Part shown: positions 41,739 through 51,730 of the stretch, piece by piece
Position numbering within the stretch: position 1 is the first letter of the stretch
Layout: the number at the start of each line of letters is the position of its first letter
Assembly: GCF_905171765.1 (NCBI RefSeq)
Contig: NC_053390.1
Location: 589,026,471-589,090,470, forward strand
Source of the DNA: Bufo bufo
Taxonomy: Eukaryota > Chordata > Amphibia > Anura > Bufonidae
Reading direction: 5' to 3'
DNA length: 64,000 bases
The notes under the pieces: model-generated
What the model was told of the DNA's origin: nothing
Seen by the model: the letters and a program-made list of their open reading frames with translations, nothing else
Database searches by the model: none
Position numbers and translations under genes: made by a program

Positions 41739-43211
41739 CAGCCAGGTCCATAAATATTGGGACATCAACACAATTCTAAAAATTTTGGCTCTATACACCA
41801 CCACAATGGATTTGAAATGAAACAAACAAGATGTGTTTTAACTGCAGACTGTCAGCTTTAATTTGAGGGTATTTACATCCAAATCAGGTGAACGCTGTAG
41901 GAATTACAACAGTTTGCATATGTGCCTCCCACTTGCTAAGGAACCAAAAGTAATGGGACTGAATAAGAATCATAAATCAAACTTTCACTTTTTAATACTT
42001 GGTTGCAAATCCTTTGCAGTCAATTACAGCCTGAAGTCTGGAACGCATAGACATCACCAGACGTGGGTTTCATCCCTGGTGATGCTCTGCCTGGCCTCTA
42101 CTACAACTGTCTTCAGTTCCTGGTTGTTCTTGGGGCATTTTCCCTTCAGTTTTGTCTTCAGCAAGTAAAATGCATGCTCAATCGGCCATTCCATAACATC
42201 CTACTTCTTTCCCTTAAAAAACTCTTTGGTTGCTTTTGCAGTATGCTTTGGGTCATTGTCCATCTGCACTGTGAAGCCCCGTCCAATGAGTTCTGAAGCA
42301 TTTGGCTGAATATGAGCAGATAATATTGCCTGAAACACTTCAGAATTAATCCTGCTGCGTTTGTCAGCAGCCACATCATCAATAAATACAAGAGAACCAG
42401 TTCCATTGGCAGCCATACATGCCCACGCCATGACACTACCACCACCATGCTTCACTGAGGAGGTGGTATGCTTAGGATCATGAGCCGTTTCTTTCCTTCT
42501 CCATAGTCTTCTCTTCCCATCACTCTGGTACAAGTTGATATTGGTCTCATCTGTCCATAGGATGTTGTTCCAGTACTGTGAAGGCTTTTTTAGATGTCGT
42601 TTGGCAAACTCTAATCTGGCCTTCCTGTTTTTGAGGCTCACCAATGGTTTACATCCACCACAGTGGTTTTCCATGGTCTTCCGGGTCTTTTGGTGTTGCT
42701 GAGCTCACTGGTGCGTTCCTTCTTTTTAAGAATGTTCCAAACTGTTGTATTGGCCATGCCTAATGTTTTTGCTATCTCTCTGATGGGTTTGTTTTGTTTT
42801 TTCAGCCTAATGATGGCTTGCTTCACTGATAGTGACAGCTCTTTGGATCTCATCTTGAGAGTTGACAGCAACAGATTCCAAATGCAAATAGCGCACTTGA
42901 AATGAACTCTGGACCTTTTATCTTCTCATTGTAATTGGGATAATGAGAGAATAACACACACCTGGCCATGGAACAGCTGAGAAGCCAATTGTCCCATTAC
43001 TTTTGGTTCCTTAACAAGTGGGAGGCACATATGCAAACTGTTGGAATTCCTACACCGTTCACCTGATTTGGATGTAAATACCCTCAAATTAAAGCTGACA
43101 GTCTGCAGTTAAAGCACATCTTGTTTGTTTCATTTCAAATCCATTGTGGTGGTGTATAGAGCCAAAAATGTTAGAATTGTGTCGATGTCCCAATATTTAT
43201 GGACCTGACTG
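41739..43211 (-). mobile_element. Tc1-like element, DD34E type, long TIRs
   Basis: TIRs of about 210 bp start CAGCCAGGTCCATAAATATT and its right partner CAGTCAGGTCCATAAATATT, continuing through AATCAGGTGAACG to GTGCCTCCCACTTG. TA at 41737-41738 and 43212-43213. The element interrupts the Penelope RT frame. The transposase is damaged. Long TIRs with inner copies of the binding site are a known trait of several Tc1 lineages. Confidence 0.93.
42010..42859 (-). pseudogene. DD34E Tc1 transposase, broken
   Basis: Starts MRSKELSLSVKQAIIRL (about 42857) with a helix-turn-helix (IREIAKTLGMANTTVWNIL) and the GRPW of the basic linker. A shift near 42660 moves to the frame with NRKARLEFAKRHL, LWTDETNINLY (first D), SVKHGGGSVMAWACM and VQMDNDPKHTAK (second D). 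A stop follows FFKGKK, then EWPIEHAFYLLKTKLKGK. In intact relatives the segment SQSPDLN separates WP from PIEHAF; it is deleted here, removing the usual spacing before the catalytic Glu. The DD34E label is therefore inferred from the family. Further stops follow near 42060. Confidence 0.88.
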
Positions 43212-43213
43212 TA

Positions 43214-43656
43214 TGTGTTTGAATTGACATAATCCAAGAAAGAGGGTATGGCAGGCACATCCCCCCCCCCCCCCAAATGATGAGCAGGTCATCAATGTAC
43301 CTGCCATACCACTCGATCTGCTCTGCAAAAGGATTATCTGGTGTGAAAATAAAGCGTTCCTCCCAAAATGACATTGTCAAATTAGCAAGGGAGGGGGAGA
43401 ACTTGGCTCCCATTGAAACTCCTCTGGTTTGCAAGTAGTATTTGTCGTCAAAGGAAAAATAATTGTGTGTTAATAAAAATTCTGTGACACACAATATATA
43501 ATTAATGGCTTCTTCCCTATGACGACTATACCGATGCAAATGATATTCCAGAGAGAGGAAGGCAAGAGAGTGTGGTATTGAAGGATAGAGGGATATCACA
43601 TCTAGCGACAACCAGGTGTTGTCAATTTGTCTCCAGTTGTTCTTACCATTTACCAA
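43214..43656 (-). pseudogene. Penelope reverse transcriptase, palm
   Basis: Minus-strand motifs in order: TWLSLDVISLYPSIPH (first catalytic Asp), LLTHNYFSFDDKYYLQ, TRGVSMGAKFSPSLANL and WYGRYIDDLLIIW (catalytic YIDD). After a run of G (43259-43275 on the plus strand as C) the frame reads into DYVNSNT and is cut by the Tc1 element. The run length is unstable and shifts the frame. The order and the TRG.SMGA and YIDD motifs fit Penelope RTs. Confidence 0.88.
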
Positions 43657-44278
43657 ATAGAAGTGTTACAATTGGGTTTAAATTTTTCACCCACACAGAA
43701 TTTCGATCTTTTCTCCACTTTGTTAAATATTAATAAGTTCATTAGAGATATTACAGTTAAAAAACATTTTGATGGAGAGGAGAAAAGATCGCTCACCATG
43801 ACTGCCACTCAGGATATTGTCAATGATTATGTCAATAAGAATTTTTCTGAACAATTATCGGTGGTATTGTTGAAAGATTTACAGTCAGAATCAGAGGATG
43901 TCAATGTGTTTGCGGAAGATGGATTTTTCAAAGTCCGCAATACACATTTTTATCCCATATATTCCTGCACACCCTGTATGGATTTATTCCAGGGCACAGT
44001 GGAGAGGCAACTTTTATCACTTAGTAGGGATTTACAAAACGTGCAGGGACACCATAATTTGTCCAAAAAACATCAAAATGCTTTGAGGGAGCTTCAGGAC
44101 AGGGATGACATTATTATCAAGATGGCCGACAAGGGGAGCGCAGTGGTGGTGTTGGACAAGTCCTCATACAAGATGCAAATGTTGGAGGTGTTGTCTGATG
44201 ACTCAACTTATAGTGCACTAAAAGGAAATCCACTCAGTGATTATACGCGATCATATACCGCAATCATTGAGAAAGGGC
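43657..44278 (+). pseudogene. Penelope N-terminal region, inverted relative to RT
   Basis: Plus-strand frame reading VLQLGLNFSPTQNFDLFST, INKFIRDITVKKHF, then ALRELQDRDDIIIKMADKGS and AVVVLDKSSYKMQM. The NF.PT..FD block and the ADKG..VVVLD block precede the RT in Penelope proteins. It should lie upstream of 43656 on the minus strand but is turned round, so the element has a 5' inversion. The frame is open from 43657 to the junction with Gypsy-B near 44278 and then runs into antisense Gypsy DNA. Confidence 0.85.
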
Positions 44279-44784
44279 ACCCCTGTCAGATACAATATTC
44301 TCCGGAATACCATGTAAACGTACAATCTGTTTCACAAATATAGACGCCAGGGTTTTAGCATTTGGGAGTTTAGACAGGGGAATAAAATTAACCATTTTGC
44401 TAAACCTATCGACCACTACCCAAACCACAGTCTTACCCTCCGCAGGCGGCAGGTCAGTGATAAAGTCCATCGAGATATGGGACCAGGGTCTGCTGGGAAT
44501 GGGTAGGGGTCGTAGGTCACCAGCAGGGCGAGTCCTAGGGGTTTTAGACCTAGCACAAACCTTTCAGGCCGACACATAGGACTTGACATCCCTAATTAGA
44601 GTAGGCCACCAATATGACCTAGAAACCAGCTCCTTAGTGCCCTCAATACCAGGATGTCCACAAAAAGCAGAATCATGACACTCACCCAACAGTCAGAGAC
44701 TAAACTGTACGGGAGCAAACAACTTATCTGTTGGGTGGGTGCCGGGGCCAGATGTTGTTCAGCCTTAATAAGAGCCGTGATATC
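44279..44784 (-). pseudogene. pol: Gypsy-B integrase, zinc domain and core start
   Basis: Minus-strand reading: HDSAFCGHPGIEGTKELVSR, SYWWPTLIRDV, YVSA, a stop codon in place of the first Cys of the CxxC pair, [12 protein letters not shown], then [20 protein letters not shown] and [15 protein letters not shown] up to GIPENIVSD. The first two DDE aspartates (MDFITD and SDRG) are visible. The frame meets the Penelope insertion directly after SDRG. Confidence 0.85.
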
Positions 44785-45403
44785 CTATGTCAAGGCTGCT
44801 ACCAAGATATTAGCTGGTAGAATGGGTTCAGGTGGTGCATCCGTAGGTTGAAACGCACAGAAGCACCGAGACAATGTGTCAGCCTTCACGTTTCTACTTC
44901 CTGGCCTGAAAGTGATGGAGAAATCAAAACGTGTAAAAAACAATGCCAATCTGGCTTGACGGGGATTTAACCTCTTAGCAGACTCGAGAAACATTAGGTT
45001 CTTATGATCAGTGACAACAGTGACACAATGTTTTTTCCCCTCCAGAAAATGCCTCCACTCCTCAAACGCCCATTTAAAGGCCAGCAATTCACGATTCCCT
45101 ATGTCATAGTTTCTCTTGGTAGGGGGAAATTTTCTGGAAAAGAAGGCAGAAGGCCTCAGATTAGTAAGGCTAGCGGGACCTTGTGAGAGGACCGCCCCTG
45201 CCCTGTCCTCGGACACATCTACTTCCACAATAAAAGGTTTCTCCTGTTTTGGCTGAATCAGAATGGGAGCGCTACTGAATGCCTTCTTTAGGGTTTCAAA
45301 TGAAGTTAAGGCCTCAGTAGAGCTATACTCCAAATTCGCCCCTCTCTTAGTGAGATCGGTCAACGGTCTAGCAATTACCGAAAAATTCTTTATGAATTTA
45401 CGC
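44785..45403 (-). pseudogene. pol: Gypsy-B RNase H
   Basis: An open segment on the minus strand following the CR1 edge: [47 protein letters not shown] (RNase H first Asp), [19 protein letters not shown] (Glu motif), [13 protein letters not shown] (Asp) and [11 protein letters not shown]. The expected domain order is complete and the segment has no internal stop. Confidence 0.88.
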
Positions 45404-48392
45404 TAGTAACATAGTAACATAGTACATGAGGCCGAAAAAAGACATTTGTCCATCCAGTTCGGCCTGTTATCCTGCAAGTTGATCCAGAGGAAGGCAAAAA
45501 CAAACAAACTGTGAAGTAGAAGCCAATTTCCCCCACTTTAGGGGAATAAAAATTTCCTTCCCAACTCCAATCAGGCAATCAGAATAATTCCCTGGATCAA
45601 CGACCCCTCTCTAGTAGCTATAACCTGTTATATTATTACGCTCCAGAAATACATCCAGTCCCCTCTTGAATTCCTTTATTGTACTCACCATCACCACCTC
45701 CTCAGGCAGAGAGTTCCATAGTCTCACTGCTCTTACCGTAAAGAATCCTTTTCTATGTTTGTGTACAAACCTTCTTTCCTCCAGACGCAGAGGATGTCCC
45801 CTCGTCACAGTCACAGTCCTGGGGATAAATAGATGATGGGATAGATCTCTGTACTGACCCCTGATATATTTATACATATTAATTAGATCTCTCCTCAGTC
45901 GTCTTTTTTCTAAAGTGAATAACCCTAATTTTGATAATCTTTCAGGGTACTGTAGTTGCCCCATTCCAGTTATTACTTTAGTTGCCCTCCTCTGGACCTT
46001 CTCCAGCTCTGCTATGTCTGCCTTGTTTACAGGAGCCCAGAACTGTACACAGTACTCCCTGTGTGGTCTGACTAGCGATTTGTAAAGTGGCAGGACTATG
46101 TTCTTATCACGGGCATCTATGCCCCTTCTGATGCAACTTATTAGCTTATTGGCCTTGGCAGCAGCTGCCTGACACTGTTTTTTTCAGCTTAGTTTGCTGT
46201 TTATTAAAATTCCTAGATCCTTTTCCATGTCGGTGTTACCGAGTGTTTTATCATTTAGTATGTATGGGTGACTTGCATTATTCCTTCCCATGTGCATAAC
46301 TTTACATTTGTCAGTGTTAAACCTCATCTGCCACTTATCTACCCAAGCCTCCAATCTATCCAGATCCCTCTGTAGTAGTATACTGTCCTCTTCAGTGTAA
46401 ATTACTTTACACAGTTTAGTGTCATCTGCGAAAATTTATACTTTACTATGCAAGCCTTCTACAAGATCATTAATAAATATATTGAAGAGAATAGGGCCCA
46501 ATACTGACCCCTGAGGTACCCCACTAGTGACAGTGACCCAATCTGAGTGTGTACTGTTAATAACCACCCTCTGTTTTCAATCATTGAGCCAGTTACTTAC
46601 CCACATACAGATGTTTTCTCCCAGTCCGAGCATTCTCATTTTATATACTAACCTTTTATGTGGTACAGTGTCAAATGCTTTGGAGAAGTCCAGATATACG
46701 ACATCCATTGATTCGCCGCTGTCAAGTCTAGAACTTACCTCCTCATAGAAACTGATTAAATTAGTTTGGCATGACCGATCCCTCACGAAGCCATGCTGAT
46801 ATGGCGTTATTTGCTTATTTCCGTTGAGATGCTCTAAGATAGCATCTTTCAGAAAACCTTCAAACAGTTTACCCACAACAGATGTTAAACTTACCGGCCT
46901 ATAGCTTCCAGGCTCTGTTTTTGGACCCTTTTTGAATATTGGCACCACATTTGCCATGCGCCAATCCTGTGGGACATTCCCTGTCAGTATAGAGTCCGCA
47001 AATATCAGAAATAAGGGTCTGGCTATGACATTACTTAATTCCCTTAGGATACGGGGGTGTATGCCACCCGGTCCTGACGATTTGTCTATTTTAATCTTTT
47101 TAAGTCGCTGATGTACTTCTTCCTGGGTCAGACAGGACACTTTTAATGGGGAATTTATTTTTACATTCTGCATGTCATCTGACAGTTTATTTACCTCAGT
47201 GAATACATTGGAGAAAAAAATATTTAACAGCTTTGCTTTCTCCTGGTCGCTCTCTGCGACTCCCCCCTCATTACTCTTTAAAGGGCCGACACCTTCAGAT
47301 TTATACTTTTTAACATTTATATAATTGAAGAACATTTTAGGGTTAGTTTTACTCTCTTTGGCAATTGATCTCTCAGTCTCTAGTTTGGCCGCTTTTATTT
47401 GTTTTTTACATGTTCTATTTTTTTCCTTATAGTTTTTCAGTGCTTCCGTGCTACCCTCCTGTTTTAGTGATTTATATGCTTTCTTTTTGTCATTTATTGC
47501 TTTCTTTACAGTTCTATTTATCCACATTGGTTTCTTTTTGTTCCTTAACCTTTTATTCCCATACGGTATGTACCTCTCACAATGAGATTTTAGGATGTTT
47601 TTAAAGATATCCCATTTTGTGGCTGTATTTTTATTTTTGAGGACTTTGTCCCAGTTAGTTAGGCCTATGGCCTCTCTTAGTTGGCTAAATTTAGCTTTTT
47701 TGAAGTTTGGCATTTTTGTTCCTCCCTGTAGAAACGCTCTTTTGAATGATAATTGGAAGGTTATTACTTTATGGTCACTATTTCCCAGGTGTCCACCAAC
47801 CTGCACGTCTGTTGTTCTGTCAGGCCTATTGGTTAATACTAAGTCCAGTATGGCCGTCCCTCTAGTCGTGTCCTGAACCAGTTGGGAGAGGTAATTGTCT
47901 TTGGTTATTGCAAAGAACCTGTTTCCCTTATGAGATATACAAGTTTCAGTTTCCCAGTCTATATCTGAGTAGTTCAAGTCCCCCATAATAACCACCTCAT
48001 TATCATTTGCCGCCTCGTCTATCTCAATTAGTAGTAGATTTTCTGTGGACTCTGGTATATTAGGTGGTTTATAGTAAACTCCTATTAGTAATTTATTGTT
48101 GTTTTTTGCTCCATGTATCTCTACCCACAGTGACTCCACATGTTCATGTCCCTCACTTATATCTTCACGGAGTGTGGACTTTAGACAAGACTTTACATAA
48201 AGGCAAACCCCTCCCCCTCTCCGGTTTTGACGATCCTTTCTAAACAGACTGTAATTGTACATTAACTGCCCAGTCATAGCTATCATCCAGCCATGTCTCA
48301 GTTATTCCCACTATGTCATAGTTCTCCTCACACATCACTAATTCCAGCTCCCCAGTTTTATTAGTCAGGCTTCTGGCATTAGTATACATACA
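45404..48392 (-). mobile_element. CR1-group LINE, 5'-truncated
   Basis: The 3' end (plus-strand AGTAACAT repeated, 45405-45420) is a short tandem end like that of CR1/L2 LINEs rather than an A-tail, and the next bases, GTACATGAGGCCGAAAAAAG, are a common frog and reptile CR1-type tail. The 5' end is truncated at about 48392, within the endonuclease domain start. It splits Gypsy-B between FLWFANY and YRKFIKNF. Target duplications are not clear. Confidence 0.88.
45611..48392 (-). pseudogene. CR1-group ORF2: endonuclease and reverse transcriptase
   Basis: Minus-strand order: MYTNARSLTNKTGELEL and VGITETWLDDS (endonuclease start, other frame), a shift near 48265, then GGGVCLYVKS, VIMGDLNYSDIDWE and LGNSDHKVITFQL (endonuclease end). 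The RT part has [91 protein letters not shown] and IFADDTKLCK. Stops at 46577-46579 (TGA after WLND, probably from a CpG change) and at about 46436 (TAA before IFADD) break it. The C-terminus RAVRLWNSLPEEVV, followed by FKRGLDVFL, is typical of CR1/L2 elements. The longest open piece has 569 codons. Confidence 0.92.
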
Positions 48393-49450
48393 TAGTAATT
48401 GGCAAACCATAGGAAACGTTGTAAGGCCTTTAAGGATGATGGTCTTACCCATCCCTTAATTGCTAGTACCTTACTAGGATCCACTTTAAAGGCGTGTGGA
48501 GTCAGAACATGACCTAGAAATAGTATCTCCTGTACCCCAAAGACACATTTCTCTTATTTAGCGGATAACTGATTCTCCCTCAAAACCTCCAACACTTGTC
48601 TAACATGAAGCACAGGAGATTCGAAATCAGGGGAAAAAAATCTAAATGTCGTCAAGGTAGACAATGACAAATTTACCCAAGAACTCCCTGAGAATATCGT
48701 TCATGAAGTTTTGGAACACAGCTGGGGCATTGCTGAGTCCAAAAGGCATAACCAGATATTCAAAGTGCCCAGCCAGAGTATGGAACGCTGTCTTCCATTC
48801 GTCTCCCTCCTTGATTCGAATTAAGTTATATACCCCTTTCAGGTCAATCTTAGAAAACCAGGCCGCCCCTAGTACCTGGTTAAACAAATCAGGAATCAAT
48901 GGGAGGGAGTATCTATTCCAGATAGTAATTTTATTTAATTTCCGGTAATCGATACACGGTCTGAGACCACCATCCTTCTTCTTAACAAAGAAAAACCCTG
49001 CCCCCATCGGAGAGACAGAGGGTCTTATGTGCCCCTTAATGAGACTCTCTCTAATATAATCCTCCATGGCCTTGCGTTCGGGCTTAGAAAGATTATAAAT
49101 ATGCCCCTTAGGAAACCTGGCACCCTCTACTAATTCTATGGCGCAATCATAAGGTCTATGGGGTGGTAGAGCCTCCGGGGTCGATGATGAGAACACATCT
49201 GTATTTTCCTTAATGACTGCGGGTAATATATCGGATTCTACTGAGACCCCAACCTGTACCACAGACAAGCATGAGTCGCACTTAGGTCCCCATCTTACCA
49301 ACTCCCCTCTGGTCCAATCTATAGTGGGGTTGTGTAATTGGAGCCAAGGCATCCCCAGTACTACCGCAACCAGTAAGTTCTCCAGGACTAACAAGGAGCA
49401 TTTCTCAGAGTGACACACCCCCACAGTTAAAGAAATCTCTGAGGTACATG
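48393..49450 (-). pseudogene. pol: Gypsy-B protease and reverse transcriptase
   Basis: Minus-strand frame 48642-49541 carries [16 protein letters not shown] (end of the protease domain), the RT motifs [89 protein letters not shown] and VIVYLDDI with the catalytic YLDD. It ends just after YLDD in a stop; the rest (VFGVQEILFLGHVLTPHAF, KVDPSKVLAIKGW, LKALQRFLWFANY) goes on in other frames to the CR1 edge. Confidence 0.9.
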
Positions 49451-50460
49451 ACCTCACCGTACCACCCACCATACTCACAATCAATAAAGCTGGCCGCTGA
49501 GCCAGAGTCAATAAAATCCTTACCCGACCACTTGTTTGCACCCAGAGATATCGTTATGGGTACTAAAAGCTTACTTTTCGTAATATCAGGGTGTACCTGG
49601 TCTTTAGGTTGCCTTGCCTTGGGAGATTTGATGGAGGGGATCTTCTTAGGACACTGGTTAATCCAATGGTCAGGATCTCCACAGTAAAAACAAACTCCAC
49701 GTCTGCGGCGCTGATCCCCTCGGGTCATGCCGACCTGCATGGGTTCTTCGGAAGAGACCTCAGCTTCGTTCCTGGGACAGACCTCAGGATGGACCACCAC
49801 CTGAGAAGAGAACTGTCGTTCCTGCCGTCTCTCTCTAACCCGTCGGTCGAGTCGAACAGCTAGGGTCATCGTCTCCTCTAGAGTCTCTGGAAGCTGATAA
49901 CTCGCTAGAAGGTCTTTCAGGTTATCAGAAAGACCTGACCTGAACTGACTCTTAAGGGCTTGTTCATTCCAACCTGAGGGAACACACCACCTCCTAATTT
50001 GGGTGCAATACTCTTCCGCGGGTTGATCGCCCTGAACCAGTGCCTTAAGAGCAGTCTCGGCTACCAGGGCCCTGTCAGGTTCATCATACAGGGTACCCAG
50101 TGCCTGAAAAAACCCCTCTACAGATGCTAAACAACTGGCGTCAGCCGGTAAAGAGATCGCCCACTCCTGGGGATCACCATGTAATCGGGAAATGACAATG
50201 CCCACGCGTTGACTCTCAGAGCTGGAGGACAAAGGGCGCAATCTGAAAAAAGGTTTGCAATTCTCCTTAAAAGAATGAAACTTCCTCCGGGCTCCAGAAA
50301 AGGGTTCTGGAAGCTTAATCTGCGGCTCCATATGAGGACTGGCGGCGCGAGGAGTGGAAGAGCCTTGTCCTAACTCCAAGGAACAGAGTTTCTCCCCTAG
50401 CTCCTCCACCATCTGCGTCAGATTAGAAACGTGATCTGTCAGGGTCACCAGAGGATTCAT
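49405..50460 (-). CDS. gag: Gypsy-B gag with zinc knuckle, running into protease
   Basis: 351 residues from a true ATG (50458-50460). A coiled-coil-like start ([19 protein letters not shown]) precedes the capsid region ([66 protein letters not shown]). Residues about 260-273 form a CCHC knuckle, [14 protein letters not shown], which binds genomic RNA. The frame continues to [12 protein letters not shown], where DSG is the catalytic triplet of the retropepsin-type protease (D, S or T, G), then shifts into nonsense and stops. Gag itself is undamaged despite the state of pol. Confidence 0.9.
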   Translation of the reverse strand: MNPLVTLTDHVSNLTQMVEELGEKLCSLELGQGSSTPRAASPHMEPQIKLPEPFSGARRKFHSFKENCKPFFRLRPLSSSSESQRVGIVISRLHGDPQEWAISLPADASCLASVEGFFQALGTLYDEPDRALVAETALKALVQGDQPAEEYCTQIRRWCVPSGWNEQALKSQFRSGLSDNLKDLLASYQLPETLEETMTLAVRLDRRVRERRQERQFSSQVVVHPEVCPRNEAEVSSEEPMQVGMTRGDQRRRRGVCFYCGDPDHWINQCPKKIPSIKSPKARQPKDQVHPDITKSKLLVPITISLGANKWSGKDFIDSGSAASFIDCEYGGWYGEVMYLRDFFNCGGVSL

Positions 50461-50491
50461 GATACAGTCGTTTGGTAGGGCCTGTTATTCT

Positions 50492-51099
50492 GTAATAGTC
50501 GCATTTACAACACACACAGGGGGAGGGAAGTGACCCCTGCGCTCCACCCTCACCCCTGGCCCTGCCTACTTTCCTCGCAAGTCCTAATGACACGGGACAA
50601 CTGGACGGCAATCCCTAGCTTGGAATAAGTGCAGGGAGAACAGACCAGACAAACAGAACGTGAACGAACCGAGTCAATACCAGGAGAGCAACGAAGTACA
50701 AATGGAGCAAGCAGAGAATAGTCAGGAGAAGCCGGGGTCATAAATACTAGGAGAGTCGAGAAGTACTAAAGGAGTCAGCAGAGGATCGTCAGGAATTCAG
50801 CAGAAGGTAAGTACTCCAGGTAAGACAAAATCGCAGGTGGAACCTAAATAACAGGCAACCTGTGGCCAGCAGGCTGCCTGTTTAAATACTGACTAGCAGG
50901 GGTCATGTGACGTGGCCAGCGTCACATGACTCACCCTGCTGCATAGGGCTGAGCACCGAGTGCCCAGCTCGGTGCTCAGGCTTAATCTGGTTGCTGGGGG
51001 AACCGAGGATGCCGGCCGCGCTGAGGAGATGTCCTATCACCTAGGAGACGAGGACGCTGCACGCGTCCTCGCTCCTGCATCGCCGGCGCCCCGTGACAG
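50492..51099 (-). repeat. 5' LTR of Gypsy-B (608 bp)
   Basis: Plus-strand start GTAATAGTCGCATTTACAAC and end GCCCCGTGACAG. Diverged from the 3' LTR by substitutions and by missing segments, so the insertion is older than Gypsy-A. CTGAT follows. No typical tRNA-complementary primer site with a leading TGG is seen just inside it at 50470-50491. Confidence 0.88.
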
Positions 51100-51104
51100 C
51101 TGAT

Positions 51105-51418
51105 AGGCATACAAAGGAAGCCTCCCACTACTGTTAAACCACTCAGCTGCTGTGTTCAGCATTGACCACAGGGGTTTAACAGCTAGTATTGTGGTTAATG
51201 CCAGACCACTGCAGTAGGGGGAAGATTCAGAGCACAGACACTGATATTAATTAGCAGCTGCAAAAGCTATCTTCAGGGAAAACAGTAAAGTTTTTTTCCA
51301 CTTGTTTTTTCCTTATTAATATTAATTATATTATTATTATTTCTTATATTTTTACTAAAATGGTAGTTCACGCAGATTCCATGAATGTGAGCACAACTGC
51401 TTTTTATATCTCTGGTAG
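51105..51418. other. Unassigned sequence
   Basis: Flanks the Gypsy-B target site (continues from 38706) and leads to the DIRS element. No frame or repeat recognised. Confidence 0.4.
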
Positions 51419-51595
51419 AATCGTTAATTTCTAACGATAATTTGTTTTCCCTAAGTCCTAACAGCAGCACAGATGGGGTTAACTGCCCCTGTGGACTGGT
51501 AGGACCGGCGGAATTTTAATGAGCCCAAGAACCAATAAACGATCTTCAGCTCCCTGAAAGGGAGGAGATCACCCCCCAGCCCACCGTGTTTTTAA
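51419..51595. repeat. DIRS left inverted terminal repeat
   Basis: AATCGTTAATTTCTAACGAT and AATTTGTTTTCCCTAAG form the outer part that is unique to this end; from 51452 onward the sequence pairs with 56650-56794 (shared GGACCGGCGGAATTTTAATG, GATCTTCAGCTCCCTGAAAG). Confidence 0.9.
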
Positions 51596-51629
51596 CAAGC
51601 ATAATGTATTTAGGGTGGGATATTTGTGT

Positions 51630-51712
51630 GCTGCTGTTAGGACTAAGGGAAAACAAATTATCGTTAGAAATTAACGATTCCCTTACGTCCTCAACAGCAG
51701 CACAGATGGGGA
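51630..51712. repeat. DIRS internal complementary region
   Basis: GTGCTGCTGTTAGGACTAAG through GAAATTAACGATT is the complement of the left terminus (51419-51471), and CCCTTACGTCCTCAACAGCA is the complement of the right terminus (56771-56794). Joined head to head they reproduce the circle junction expected for the DIRS replication model. One base differs from the left terminus (ACTAAG against ACTTAG). Confidence 0.92.
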
Positions 51713-51730
51713 GATAGCAAGAAGAATCCC

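Larger units (their letters stand above)
40014..44278 (-). mobile_element. Penelope-like element with GIY-YIG domain and inverted 5' end
   Basis: The minus strand carries the 3' part: RT (43214-43656), the RT-to-linker region (41100-41738), a Cys-rich linker and a GIY-YIG endonuclease (40687-41088), and a 3' non-coding tail to about 40014. The 5' part, with the N-terminal domain of the same kind of protein, lies beside it on the plus strand (43657-44278). Endonuclease-positive Penelope elements of this sort (the Neptune type) are known in frogs. The element landed in the Gypsy-B integrase and is itself split by a DD34E Tc1 element. Confidence 0.88.
38712..51099 (-). mobile_element. Gypsy-B chromodomain LTR retrotransposon with nested insertions
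   Basis: LTRs at 38712-39436 and 50492-51099 are flanked by CTGAT (38707-38711 and 51100-51104). On the minus strand the order is 5' LTR, gag with a zinc knuckle, protease, reverse transcriptase, [CR1-group LINE], RNase H, integrase, [Penelope-like element], integrase C-terminus with chromodomain, polypurine tract AAGGGGAGGGGTA, 3' LTR. The chromodomain makes it a chromovirus. Multiple stops and the insertions show it is dead. Some 130 integrase codons are missing at the Penelope site. Confidence 0.92.

Noticed and set aside
38712..51099. Endogenous retrovirus
   Set aside because: There is no envelope gene; the chromodomain, gag knuckle and pol order identify a Ty3/Gypsy retrotransposon. The same reasoning applies to 4099-9673.
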